Positions 38,842 to 50,500 of a stretch of 64,000 nucleotides of DNA are shown in pieces (position 1 is the stretch's first letter; each line of letters begins with the position of its first letter). Position numbers and translations under genes: made by a program. A model generated the notes under the pieces. The model did not search any database. It saw only the letters and a program-made list of their open reading frames with translations, and was not told the DNA's origin. The stretch comes from Sambucus nigra (Eukaryota; Streptophyta; Magnoliopsida; Dipsacales; Adoxaceae), in contig OX422221.1 of assembly GCA_949130495.1 (NCBI GenBank), forward strand, positions 478,721,159 to 478,785,158, written 5' to 3'.

Positions 38842-40150
38842 TATTAATCATTACTCAAGACTTTATTTCAAAGTACACACACACACCGTGTTTAGAAAAC
38901 TACTCATTTTACGTTGAAAGTCTCATATAACACACGCTTGTATTCATTACGAATTCAAATCTCATGAGGTAACTTAGACATCATTATGTCACGTTATTTA
39001 ACCTTCCCATTTTACACTCATGAAAATTAAACATTTAATGCCTTATTCTTGTATTAGTAAATCAATGAATTAATGCCATTCATTTATGCCTCTTTCATGA
39101 ATATTCAATTCATTACTTTGCAATATCTTTAGGGATTCTTCCAACACACCCACTCATCACAACACACGTACACACACGGTTTCATGAAATTTCACCGCCC
39201 GATAACGAGCACTAGTAAACTGTAGTTGCTTTGAGGTTTTTCACCTGAGGGACAACATAGTCCTGCTTAATTATTTAACCCGATGTCATCCAGTATCATT
39301 ATCTTACCAATGTGCTCAATACTTTCATAATATTCAAATTTTTTCCACTTTACTTTTTACCCGGTCGAAGCCAAAACCCGGGACTTTATCGCCCCATCTT
39401 GTGTTACACTTTGAAAAATTACTATTTCATGTCCTTTGCACTTTAACCTTGCCTTTTTATTTCAAAAATCATTTCCATCTAGGACCACTTTGTGCTATAT
39501 TCTTTCCAACATTTTTATTTCATAAAAAATGTTCCACTTGAAGTAAAATTACCATTTTACCCGTTTGTTTCGAAAATCATCTTTTACTCCATCTCTCAAG
39601 TGTTGATTTCACCCAAAACACTATTAAGTTATACTTACCAACTTATTTAGTGTTTTAACCATTTAAAACCTTTTTACACTTGGAGTAATTCTTTACTTGA
39701 TTGCAAATACTTTTACACCTTGATTCCCTTTTTAACATGAGCATTAATATTTCACAATATTGGTAGTTACATTCCATGTTTACACATTAACACTTAACGA
39801 ATACTTTTGTGATAAAATTGTCACTTCTTTTAACTTGACATGTAGTCTTTTATCCTTATTCTCGTCATGCCTTTTAGTCCCAATTACACACTTTGAAGAC
39901 TAAAATATTAACTTTTATTATTTCTTGTTTAAACTCAACAAAATCTTCTCTAAACTAGTTTATACATTTAATGTCGAAATGTCACAAGTTTATATGCATA
40001 AGAAGGTTGATTTTAAACTCAAAATCCTACAATATGGTTTAAACTTACTTTCATCAAAATTACAAGAACATACACCATTTTCATAAAGCATCAACTTTTA
40101 TTATTACAAACCATTAAATAATTATCCACCTGTTGTTTTTAACAAAATAA
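38842..40150. other. AT-rich non-coding stretch
   Basis: No gene recognised. Short pyrimidine-rich phrases recur but I see no motif. Confidence 0.4.
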
Positions 40151-40159
40151 TCAATTCCT

Positions 40160-40480
40160 CACATTTTTATTCCATAAAAATGTTTATTAACTCCATCCAC
40201 TATAAATACACAAACAATAGATTTCTTACATTTTTATTCCATAAAAATGTCCGTTTTTTACTAGAAATATACATGAATAATATTTTCTTGCATTTTTCCC
40301 CATAAAAATGTCCCATATTTCTTTTTACTAGAAGTATACACAAATAACATTTTCTACATTCTTTGTTATCTCCCATTAAAATGTATATTTTCAGTTTTAC
40401 TACGAAAACTATACAAATAATAATTTCCTACACTTTTATCTCCCATAAAAATGTATACTTTTAATTTTACTAGAAACTTA
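40160..40480. repeat. Tandem repeat, five degenerate 61-73-bp units
   Basis: Each unit centres on ACATTTTTATTCCATAAAAATG, which is near-palindromic, followed by TTTTACTAGAAATATACA. The CCATAAAA cores lie at about 40172, 40239, 40300, 40373 and 40443. Confidence 0.8.
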
Positions 40481-41193
40481 TCATTTTATTCATAGGAATC
40501 CTACTCTTACCACTCAACAGTAATAAGACTACAATATACACCAATAGAGTCTCAAATATAAGAGTAGATTATCCCACCACAAACACTCTGAAAATGGTGG
40601 TGATGTTGAAAAAGATGGGTGGCCCCCCCACCTCCAAATGTGGCTTTGAAAGGAGTCAGAAAAGCCCTTCTTCCAAGCTCCCATGAAATTTCCAACAACA
40701 CTTCAAGTAATGCTTCCTCTACCTCTAAGATAATCCCCTTCAAAACCCTTATCCAACTCTAACTATTTAATCTTCTTCAACCCAACAAATAACTCCAATA
40801 TTTCGTATCCCATTTTAACAGTGGAGATATAAATATTCTAGTGTTAAGGTATTTGTTAGGGCCTTTAATGGTTGAAGGCAGTGAATTCTTAAGGGTAAAA
40901 TAAAAGAAAGGTCTATTCTGTTCTAACGCCCCTCATCTCCCTTTAATATATACACAAAATAAGGTCCTAGTAACTAATTCTTTAAGTGTTGGTCAACGAA
41001 GGCAACAAGTTTGCAGAACCCGAGATTTTGTAGGTTTAAATTTCCAAGATTCATTCTTCTAAAGACAAGACAGTGTAAACCTTGAAAGCTAAAGAAAACC
41101 TTACGTCTTTAACAACCCTTTGTCCCTTATCGATTTTATGACTTACTATGGTGTAGTTATTTTGCACCTATTTTGACAATAATGACCAAGCTC
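40481..41193. other. Non-coding stretch
   Basis: No gene recognised. A 63-codon minus-strand frame at 40552-40743 has no conserved motif. Confidence 0.35.
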
Positions 41194-41600
41194 ATTGGGC
41201 ATTAGAATTTAATGTGTGATGGGTGGAAGAACTTATTAGGCGAAAGATCACGCGTGCGCGTCGCTGCCTCTGTCAGTCCGATCAACTCGGTCTGTGCCTC
41301 TGTCAGTCAAAAATACTTTTCTGAGTATTTTTTCTCTTTTCCTTATCTGATGAGTTCCTTCCCCAAATTGATATTGCGATATTGAGCAATTAATAGTGAA
41401 CAAGTGATAATTAATTAGATTACTACGTGCATAGTTTTCTGAGCCAGAAATTGATTTCAATTCTAACACTTTTATCCTAGAGGTAACGATTCATTAATTG
41501 AACTGCACCATAATTTTGATTAGAGTTGAAAACCATCTTAAAAATAACGATCTAATTCGCAATTTAGCTTTCTGACTTTTCTGCAATTAGAATTTTACTG
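41194..41600 (+). repeat. Second copy of the repeat at 3392-4150
   Basis: Shares GGGCATTAGAATTTA, GGGTGGAAGAACTTATTA, GATATTG(C/T)GATAT(C/T)GAGCAA and TTACGTGCATAGTTTTCTGAG with 3392-4150, including the PBS-like phrase. Probably the LTR/leader of the same copia family, without its coding region. Confidence 0.5.
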
Positions 41601-42244
41601 TCAATAATTTTATTTCTTTCTCTTACTTCAAATATAAAAAATTAAAATGATAATTTTGAAGGTGGATTTTTTTAGAAGGAAAAAAATGTCCGTTCACACA
41701 CTAGAAAACATGTGTATGATCCGTTGGCATACTAGAATTAAAATAGAATTGACTTTGACATATTCTAGTAAACATATGTTTTATCCGTTCACACACTAGA
41801 AAACATGTGGATAATGACATATGCAGTCATTGTGTACTTAAAAAAATGACAGCTAATAGAGATATCCATCATGTAAGGACGAGGAACCCGTAGACTATGC
41901 ATGATACTGTACACGCTCTTGACACGGGACTCCTACACTAAACATGATTCTTGTATATATCATTGTATATATAAGTCCAAATAAGAAAAGTAATAGATAT
42001 CTGGATTTAACATACAGGCTATTTACTGTTCTAATAATTTGACTTAATCAAAATACACATTGTCAACCACGCTTTGATCAAAATACACATTTAGATCAAA
42101 TTGAGGGATTTTTTTTTTCTTTAGCCCCCGCTTTTTATTTGATTTAATCCTTGGTTGTCAATTTTTTTATCACAGCCTTACGCATGAATGGATTATCTCA
42201 AAATGTTAATTAAATACAACAGGTTAAGTATTTGACTTTGCTCT
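41601..42244. other. Non-coding stretch with a short duplication
   Basis: TCCGTTCACACACTAGAAAA occurs at 41689 and again about 100 bp later. No gene seen. Confidence 0.45.
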
Positions 42245-42911
42245 TTAGTTATTATGTCAAATTAGATTTAATTTTTTTATGTTGTGAGAAAGGTCAAATG
42301 ATTAAGAAAAACGAAAGTAAAAAAAATTATATATTAAAATTCAGGGTTAAGTCAAATTGATCCTAATTTTTTTCCCAAAAGATTAATTGTGTGAAATTTT
42401 GTCATTATATATGGTTTTGGTATTTTATAATTTTATCGTTTTTTCATTATATTCAAGTTAAAAGTAATATTTTAAGAACATTTTAATCTACTTACAATCA
42501 TAATTTTGTTCATATTTTTTGTTGATTTAATTTTGCTTGAATTGATATTTCTTCTCTTTCTACTTTGCGATTTTAATGCTGAAGGAAAAACTATCGGAGT
42601 TGGTAAACATGGGCGATGGTTTGTTTTGTTATTTTTATGGATTTGTCATTTGACCTCAATATTGTTCATTAATTTGAAATTGTGTTGCCATTCATCATTT
42701 TTTTTACTCTTTAACCTTGTTGAATTTATTCCCAGTGGGATAGTATTTACGTATGTAAAAAATAAAAGTGTAAAAAGGTATTCATCTACTTATAGTTATA
42801 ATTTTGTTCAGATGGTGAAAAAAATGAATGCCTAAAAAATTATCTTATCTTGGTCTAATTAATATGTTGAAAATATATAACGTTATTGACGACCCAATAT
42901 TCAAGATATAA

Positions 42912-43216
42912 GGGCTGCAAATGAACCGAATTGTTTGTGAACAACTGGCTCTGCTTGTAAAAAGCTCGAGTTCGACTCCTCAATTAAGCAAAGGAACAAA
43001 GCTCGTTTAAAAAATTGTGACCATTGATCTCGGCTCGACCATGGCAAGGGCTCGTTTTTTAAGATACAAACGAGCACGAGAAGACGCACCAAAATCGAGT
43101 GCTTCCGTTCATCTTGTTCGTTTAGTATACATCGATCTCGAACATGATTTCAATCTTGTTTAATGACCGAGCTTGACTAAGCTCAACTCGAGCTTGGCTC
43201 GGTGAGTTTCCAGCCC
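42912..43216. mobile_element. hAT-like MITE, copy 1
   Basis: Imperfect terminal inverted repeats GGGCTGCAAA...TTTCCAGCCC with GAGCTCG/CGAGCTT-rich internal sequence, a common plant non-autonomous type. Also present in copy 2 (56263-56497), so it predates the duplication. The minus-strand frame at 42901-43092 is inside it and is not a gene. Confidence 0.6.
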
Positions 43217-43570
43217 ATTTAGAGCGGTTGTTAACTGCATGGCATGACGAATACTATACTGAGTTCTCAGAACACATACAAAATCTTATATTCCTAAGTT
43301 GACACACAATCCTGACATAGTTTATGGGATGTGATTTTTATACATGCAATCACCACTTGTACTTTGTTTAACCAATGCACACATGAAATATGACTCTTAT
43401 TAAATCAAATTGTAAAAGAAAAGTGTGTCCATCAAACTTTACTTATTAGTATATCCCATATTTGACATGGTGGTCCATAATTCCCTAACGACAACCATAA
43501 TTAAGAATTAGAATTCAATATTACAGTAACCTCGATTCTGACTCACTTTGTGCGACACTGACACGCCGCA

Positions 43571-43966
43571 TCAACCCAGATAATCATCAACGGAAATACT
43601 TAAACTCTGGCATTCCCTCTCCTCCGGGTCACCACCGGTCTGCCTCCTCACCGCCATCCTGGCATCAATGGCCATGCCAGCGTCGGAAGCCGCTGTTTGT
43701 ATCTCCGCTGGCGACATACCCGGCCTAACTCCGACAGGCAACACTAGTGGAAAATTAAGCTTTTCTAACGCCGCGGGTCCACGGAGACAGTATGCGGCTA
43801 TATCGTACGCGGTGGCTGCAGCATCGGCCGTGGCGTAAGAGCCTAGCCAGAGGCGGTCTTGGGTCCCCGGGACCCTAATTTCGGACACCCATTTGCCCCA
43901 TTTCCGGCATCGGACCCCTCTGTATTTTTTGTCTGAAATTGTGGTTCCTTCATCCGAGCTGCTCAT
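43571..43966 (-). CDS. ERF: AP2/ERF transcription factor, DREB A-5 (ERF group II) type, copy 1
   Basis: Intronless 131-residue nuclear DNA-binding protein, a normal length for the small ERF019/ERF020-like members. The AP2 domain spans residues 15-73: [20 protein letters not shown] at 40-42, TAYD at 52-55 and LNFP at 70-73. Position 14 of the domain is Val as in DREB proteins, but position 19 is Val instead of Glu. After the domain comes [20 protein letters not shown], also typical of this subgroup, and an acidic end SVDDYLG. No EAR motif seen. The ATG chosen is the only one before the domain and has an identical context in copy 2. A TATA box and two W-box cores lie upstream. Differs from copy 2 at seven residues (L39I, V75A, S85L, I100V, P114R, C119G, G131V, written copy 1 to copy 2). 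Likely stress or defence regulation, inferred from family and W-boxes. Confidence 0.93.
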   Translation of the reverse strand: MSSSDEGTTISDKKYRGVRCRKWGKWVSEIRVPGTQDRLWLGSYATADAAATAYDIAAYCLRGPAALEKLNFPLVLPVGVRPGMSPAEIQTAASDAGMAIDARMAVRRQTGGDPEERECQSLSISVDDYLG

Positions 43967-44020
43967 TTTGTGTTTTGAATTTTTGAGAAGGTGACGAGGA
44001 AAAAGTGTCTGGGATAACAG

Positions 44021-44028
44021 GTTATATA
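44021..44028 (-). promoter_or_regulatory. TATA box of ERF copy 1
   Basis: Minus-strand TATATAAC, about 55 bases upstream of the ATG, in sequence conserved between the two ERF copies. Confidence 0.6.
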
Positions 44029-44064
44029 TGTTGAGGAATGGGGAAGTCGGAGACTTTGTGGGAG

Positions 44065-44086
44065 AGTCAAAATTTCAAAAGGTCAA
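44065..44086 (-). promoter_or_regulatory. Two W-box cores upstream of ERF copy 1
   Basis: Minus-strand TTGACT (44065-44070) and TTGACC (44081-44086), the TTGAC(C/T) core bound by WRKY factors, 16 bp apart and just upstream of the TATA box. Both are kept in copy 2. Function is inferred. Confidence 0.45.
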
Positions 44087-44180
44087 AGTACCAGAGTATT
44101 TAAGTGGAGGGTGGGGTTCACTTTAATGTGAAAAGGTGAAAAATGCATCTCCCTCAATTCTTTTGATGGCTAAATATTGG

Positions 44181-44371
44181 TCATAAAAAATGTTATTCTG
44201 ACCTAATTTTTTATCGCAATTTGATAGACAAACAGATGTGACGAAATTTTATTGATTGATTTTTAGGGTTCACGTCAGTGGAACCTAGAAACTAACCAAT
44301 AAATGCCCGTCACGTCAATTTGTTCACCAAAATTTTATCAAAATTTCGATCACTGTAGAACTATTCATTGG
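44181..44371. mobile_element. 191-bp copy-1-specific insertion in the ERF promoter
   Basis: Absent from copy 2, where TAAATATTGG is joined directly to CCATACTCC. Flanked by the direct repeat ATTGG (44176-44180 and 44367-44371), which looks like a target duplication. No clear terminal inverted repeat, so the class is unknown. It lies ~215 bp upstream of the ATG. Confidence 0.55.
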
Positions 44372-44796
44372 CCATACTCCAAATTCAAATGTTCCCAAAA
44401 TGATAAAATTGGTCAAACAGATACAAAGGTAATACTTTGGGAGTATTTTACTAAGTTACCATGTTAATAACATTTATATAGTTTGAAGTTTTGGGAGATT
44501 TTAATTCCATATCGATATTTCAAATTTCTCAATTAAGCCCCATTGTTCTCGTTATATAATTGAGTCTTCACCGAAAATTAAATTACATAAATTTATTTGG
44601 AAAAATTGGTGTAAAATTTATCCTTTTTTTCCCCTCCTTTGCCGGAATGCTCAATTCACAATTTTTTTGTTGTTCTTTGAAACAAGTAGACAAAAATTGC
44701 ACAAATTTCAGTTGCTACATGCTGTTACAAAATTGAAGACTAATCTTCCATAAAAATAGTGTTTAAAATAGTAGGAGCTGTGTTTATTATTTTGTA

Positions 44797-44977
44797 GAGT
44801 ACTGTTATGGGTACAAAGTAATTCCACATAATCTTTACAAAAAGTAGTACGATTGATGCCTTGACCGGAGTCCATACCACAAAACAATATTTAATAAGTA
44901 GGTGAGAGAATAAGCGAAATTCACATCAGATTTTATGAAGGTTTTGTGGAGATTTTTGTACTCATTATCATTATTCT
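44797..44977. mobile_element. 181-bp hAT-like MITE, copy 1 only
   Basis: Absent from copy 2. Flanked by a perfect 8-bp direct repeat ATTTTGTA (44789-44796 and 44978-44985), the hAT target-duplication length. The ends are imperfect inverted copies (GTTATGGGTACAAAGTAATT versus the inverted GATAATGAGTACAAAAATCT). Confidence 0.7.
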
Positions 44978-45272
44978 ATTTTGTAATAGTAAACTAAGGT
45001 CTTCATCCTTAACAAACCGGAGAGGGCATTTAATTTCAAGTTAGATCAAAGCTACCTAACTAATGGACTGGTCTTTTAAGTACAGTTCAATAACGTGTTG
45101 TGGAATTAATATGGATCAAGGCAAGTAAGATGCCTTATTTATTTTACTCATTTTTGCGTCACATAGGAGTTCTAGATTATGAGGTCGACTAAATGGAAAA
45201 CGAATTAAGTAAGTCCCCACATCAATATATTTAAATAAAAACAATAAATACATCCTACAATGTCATTTGACC

Positions 45273-45632
45273 ATCGCGCATGGCCGCCCTGGTCATGTGT
45301 CAAATGGGTAATGGCACATGGGCCATTTTAGAGTGTGCACTTATACATGTATATTATAGGGATCCAAAATTTTTTTATGTATATTAAAAATGTCAATTTT
45401 TAAAATAAGTTTAATTTTTTAGGGGCCCATTTTTTTAACTATTTAAAAATCTGTACAAAAAATGATTTAACTGCCCAAAAATCTCACCCAACTAAAATAG
45501 ACCCCTAAAAAAGAAGTCTAATTTTTTAGGGGCCCATTTTAGGTATTTAATATCTTTGTACAATATTTTTTTAGAAGGGCCCTAAATTGATTTTCGCACG
45601 TGACACTCTCAATCTAAGGACCGGCCCTGCAC
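45273..45632. mobile_element. ~360-bp copy-1-specific insertion
   Basis: Copy 2 joins TCATTTGACCA directly to CCTCGGGTTTG. The inserted sequence has two direct copies of TTTTTTAGGGGCCCATTTT and ends ...AGGACCGGCCCTG, a type common among plant non-autonomous elements. I could not fix its ends or target duplication. Confidence 0.5.
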
Positions 45633-47013
45633 CGCGGGTTTGATTAGGTTAGCGAGTTGACCTTCTCATATCAATGTTGTGTTGTAACTAGCAAGTTTTA
45701 TGTCAAGAATGATGTGTCACACGTTCTATTAATGATTGTGTATAATTTAGTTTGTATCATGTTAGGGTTATATCATGTATATTTATCACTTTTAATGAAC
45801 CTGTGACGTGTGTAATCAGAGTGGTTCACCAATTTATATAATTTTATCAAATGCGATAACCCGGTGACAAATTAAACCCATTTAAATGAAAATTAGACCC
45901 CTGACTCCATGTCGTGTGAAATGAATGTGTTAAAAAATGTCATCGATGCATCTATAATTTATTATCGTAATGTAATCCATGTGAATAAATTAAAATAGTT
46001 AATGCTAAGAGTATCTTCGTAATAATTTCATTTTAACATCATAGTATTTTACTGTAAAATTATTAAATATTTAATGATATAAATAGATTTAAAATTATTT
46101 TTGAATTTACTTAAATTCATTTGTCTTGATGGATAATTGAAATGCATTTTAGGATACTGATGCCATTTTGTAATGGTAATGTCTATTTAAAAATGACGTG
46201 TCTTTTTAAGAAGAACGTGTATGTTTGGAAAAGACATGTACTCGACACTTCTACTTCATTTCAAATCAATCATTTTTAAATATCATAAATTAATGTTCTT
46301 TCTTTGCCTTCCTTTCGAGTCAATTTATACAGCACATAATTTGATTTTTTTTAAGAGTAATGTAGAATAAAGTGGTTCTCTATAAAGACAGTAAAAGTTG
46401 TTCTAGGATATAATTCGTCAAATCTTAAACATCGGTTGTCAATGAATTATCTCTACTACATTAAATGAGTGGATATCTTATGAACCGACACTTTTATGTT
46501 ATTACCCTTATTTTCGACAAATTTTCCTTTTTTAACCCCACTAATATTCATTCATAATTAGCGCCCCCAAAGCCACGATATGGACCCATCTCTTTATCTG
46601 TTTAGTTTCCTCACAGCCTCTCCAAGACGATATTTCACCCCCCCCCCCCCCCCCCATCCTATCATGGGATAAGCTTCCACTTCACCCCAAACCCTTAAAT
46701 TCCTACTAATCGGTTTACCCCCACCCCCTCAATGGATTATCAATAGGCTAAAACCCTCGGCTTAAATTTAATCCCCATTCAAATATTTCCATTTGAGGAG
46801 GGTGGATTATAATAGACTCATATCATGGTTAATTTGGTAGTCTGATAGTTACATTCCACATTCCCTGGGTGAGGTCTTCTCAGCTTCACTGGTAAGGCAT
46901 GTGATTTATGACACCACATGTTAGGATTTTAAACCATGTTTGTACCATTTTGTGGATGTGAGTTGGAATGGTTAAATGGGAGAAAATATTGATGATAGTA
47001 GAGTGACGTATTA
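45633..47013. other. Non-coding part of duplication copy 1
   Basis: Collinear with 58282-59685 in copy 2. Contains a run of 18 C at 46638-46655, where copy 2 has only CCTCCCCCATCCCC. No gene seen. Confidence 0.5.
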
Positions 47014-48049
47014 TGAATTACCCCATATTTTCTTGGACTTTATTTATTAATTATTTAAGGAAAACTAAATCAATAAATGGATTTAATTGTTACTTGTGTG
47101 ATTTAGTAACAATAAAAATATATAATTTATAAGGAAACTAAATGTACATGTGACATGATTTGTGTTATGAATAATTGATTAAGGATTTTCAGAATACAAG
47201 TTGTGCGTAAAATAGTAATGCATATTTTATTACACTATGAGGTGTTACCGTGTGCGTGTAAGGTATTACCATTTGGACTAGAATCTAGAGTGTCATGTAG
47301 ACTCGTATATGTCTTTTTATCATTGTGAGTTAGGCCCTAGGTGTAGGTATATTCTGATTCCATGTTTTAAGCTATTCTGAGTATTTTGATTCATTTCGGG
47401 ACCCCAAAATAGGTGTATTACACACACTCAAAAATTGGGGTGTAAAAGGAAGCTTAGATATATTTCTTTCTCACTTACCTCAAAATGAAGAACCATATCA
47501 ACCAGTCTCGAGAGAGAGAGAGAGAGAGAGAGATAAGGAGATTAAGGGGCTTAAAAAAGAAGAAGAAGAAGAAGAAGAAGAAGAAGAAGCAATCAAGTGG
47601 CGAAAATCAATACATCATGTCATTTCAATCAAGAAATATCTTGTTTTATCACGAAATAATTTTTGGCTAATTTTTGAATTTGTTGTTGAAATCATGTTGA
47701 GGACTGAATAAATTGAAAGTATGATTGTCTTATTTTGGATTGATGATTAAATCTAAAGTCTTATGTGAAATTAAAATCGTATAGTGTAGAACATCAATTT
47801 GAGTTCAATTGGGAGGTTTATAGAATTGAATGATAATTTTTTGTTTAAGATATCAAATAGTTGTTAGAGCGTGTTTATAATCATCTATATGTTATGTTAA
47901 GATGAGTTAAGAATTTAATTCAATTTTTGAGCTTGAGGACCATTAATGGAGGTTTGTAAAAAACAACCCTCGTTTTTGTTGAAAATATTGTCTTAGTTTT
48001 AAGAGAGAATTGATTCATACTAGGAGAGAATCGATATAGTCCCTGGATG
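47014..48049 (+). mobile_element. Tekay-like LTR fragment in duplication copy 1
   Basis: Starts TGAATTACCCCATATTTTCTTG, like the LTR start TGTAATACCTCGTATTTTCATG at 61723, and shares further blocks with it (TTACTTGTGTGATTTAGTAA; GGACTAGAATCTAGAGTGTCA). Includes (GA)n at 47510-47533 and (GAA)n at 47559-47589; the Arg/Glu- and Lys-rich frame over them is not a gene. Ends at the duplication breakpoint next to the motif pair GAATTGATTC/GAATCGAT. Confidence 0.55.
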
Positions 48050-49760
48050 AAATATTAAAGATAACATTGTCCACATCACTAGTGATCAATTTATAATTGT
48101 ATACTCAACTCAATTTATAATTGTATACTTACATGTTTATGCTATTGTGGATAAAAAATTTATTAGATAAATTTGTGGTGTTTTTCATAATTTGGATCCA
48201 CCTCTAAGAAAAACGTTCATGGGATAGCACATGATGCTCTTATTAAAAGTTTTTGGGTTTTGAAAATTCTGGTTGAATAAGACTCTATGCATAACAAGTC
48301 GATCACACGTGCCGCTACCTCTTCGACTAATGAAATTGGCTTTGTCGCACGAAATTTTACCCTGTTAAAGGTGGGAAAATGGAAAAATATTGAAGAGAAG
48401 GAGAAGACATTAATGATTGATCGAGTTTTGGCATATTTAATTTTTATGTTCTATTCCCTTCAAAAGTTTTAAGTTGTAATTTTATATTCTAAACTCCATA
48501 AAACTTATGCGGTCAAAATTTCAGCTAGACACCACAAATCTGGCGGTTGTGAATTATTTGCATACATCAATGTCCGCATGTTACAATGGATTCTGTAACA
48601 CAATGATTAAACAATTTTCTGAATTTTTGAATATTGAGGAGGCAAAAAAGAACAAACCTTGTAATGTGGAAAAAGATTAAGATTGGAAATTTCTTTGTTC
48701 ATATTTTACAAGCGATGAACATAAGGTAATAATTTTTAATGTATGTTTTATGTTAAAATTTTCTGTTTTCTTACATTTGAGTAAAATAACTTGAAGTATA
48801 TCACTTTTTTTGTAGCAAAAATCTAACGCTTGCTCTATTAATCACTTAAATGCCACATATGTTCAACGCGGTGGTACAGAGTCATTTGTCCAATACTTGG
48901 GTAATGTTTTTTAGCACATAAAATTGTTATATTTTAATTTATGTGGATACATGTTCTTATGTGTTTTATTTCCGTATGTTAATATGCCGGTAGAGCATAT
49001 GAGAAGTCAAAACGGCAAAGTGAAGTATTTTATTATACACATTAGACGAAGAAAAATATCTAGATTAGTGAAGAAGTCAAGTCGGACTATGTAAGTGTAT
49101 AAAAGAAAATAATTTTACATGCTTAATCATAAAGCACTACTCCTAAGTCATGCTGGCTGGATTGATTTGTGCTGACATAGGTGGAAGGGAGTTATTGGAT
49201 TATTTATTTGTGTCCCAACAAGTTGGATTTCACGAATAAATAAAGGAAACTCTGCTAATTTTTTAAAAAAGTAACGGGAACTCGGTAAAATGGACATATT
49301 GATGATTGACTTTTACCTATAGTTGTTCGATTAGTGATTTGTGTATCACAATGTGTTGGACATTATATATAAAGAAAGGAAACTCTGTCGATTTTTTTAA
49401 ATGTAAAAAATAGCTAAAGCGATAGCGTAACATATTCTTTTTTTTTTCTTTGTAGAAAGAGATGATTGAATTACAAAAATTCTAGGAGGATTCTGATGAA
49501 GCATCAATCTATCAGAAGGTGATTGGAAGGAGGTTGGTATATGTGAAGGGTCTTAGTACCTGACATTTGAAATCAATATGTGATCAAAATTTTTAAATGG
49601 AGAACAAAAGGTTACAAACAGAGATCGTAGATTTGAAATCGTAGTCCAAGGTCCTTCATTAAATATGGCTTCAATGAAGGTCACCTTACTGCCAGAGAAA
49701 TATGTTGCTCCTGAGTAAGATGTCCCTCAGGAATATTATGTCCCTTCAAATCAACATGCA
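48050..49760 (+). pseudogene. CACTA-type Transposase_24 remnant
   Basis: Several exon-like pieces occur in the order found in plant CACTA Transposase_24 proteins. About 48333-48440 gives VARNFTLLKVGKWKNIEEKE. About 48640-48726 gives KKNKPCNVEKD and, after a stop, WKFLCSYFTSDEHK before a GT donor. About 48817-48900 gives QKSNACSINHLNATYVQRGG and TESFVQYLG before another GTAATG donor. About 49457-49640 gives a frame with YQKVIGRRLVYVKGL and a coiled-coil-like tail. Two GGAAACTCTG motifs lie at 49246 and 49378. Stops interrupt at least two pieces, so it is dead. Confidence 0.6.
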
Positions 49761-49984
49761 TGATGACAAGTATTGATTTTATTATTTTGTTTGTGATTAG
49801 AAAACTAGCTTAAACTCATCTCTTAGTTATGAAATAGTATTTACTTTTGAGATTCATTGTGAAATGAACAGTAGCACATTTTTATTTTGGATATAATATA
49901 ATATTTTAATTATGTGTATTTACTTAATTTTTTGTTTATTTATCTTATTATCTAGTATAATTTGAAAGAAAATATTTATTAAGG

Positions 49985-50500
49985 AATTACTACTAGTATG
50001 AATGTGTTTTTTTGCAACCAAAGTAGTATTTTTTTCGCAACGAAAAACAAGTTGCAAAAATATTTTAGCAAGAAATAATGACTATTAACAAGGAATTTTA
50101 TTCATCGCAAAATATCTCGTACAACGAAATAAATGTTTTTGAAACCTATCGTTACAAAGATGATTATTATTTGCAATCAAAAGTGTCTTATTTTGCAACT
50201 ACTTTTAGCAATGGAAAAATAACATTTGTCAACGAATTTTAATTCCCTCAAAATAACTTTTGTGAGGATATATTAGTATCTTTGGAAATGAAATATTCAT
50301 TGTAAAAGGTTTTTGGTCAAAATATGAGAACTTTTTTGCTACTGAAAAGATTTTTGTTTCCAGGAAAAAATTTCATTGCAACATATTTTTAATCACGATG
50401 ACAAAATTTCCTTACAAAAGATCTATAGCATGACTGCTAGTGCGAGGAAGGGTTTTTTGCAACGAAATAACACCACCTGCAATAATTTTTTTTCCTTATT
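49985..50500. mobile_element. Probable CACTA subterminal repeat region
   Basis: Rich in short repeats of the type TTGCAACGAA, TTTGCAAC and TCGCAAAAT in both orientations, more than ten within ~500 bp. Such arrays near the ends of CACTA elements bind transposase. It follows the Transposase_24 remnant. Precise ends were not resolved. Confidence 0.5.

Larger units (their letters stand above)
42245..48049. repeat. Segmental duplication, copy 1 (carries an ERF gene)
   Basis: Collinear in the same orientation with 55055-60745. Shared contents in order: a hAT-like MITE, the ERF gene with its promoter, the (GA)n/(GAA)n pair and a Tekay-like LTR fragment. The left edge fades gradually (homology is clear from about 42285). 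The right edge is sharp at CCCTGGATG. Copy-1-only insertions lie at 44181-44371, 44797-44977 and about 45273-45632. Confidence 0.92.

Noticed and set aside
42506..42835. 109-codon hydrophobic frame in duplication copy 1
   Set aside because: The corresponding sequence in copy 2 does not keep the frame, so it is unlikely to be coding.
47485..47670. Arg/Glu- and Lys-rich frames at 47485-47670 and 60126-60353
   Set aside because: Produced by (GA)n and (GAA)n microsatellites inside an LTR fragment; the frames differ between the duplicates.
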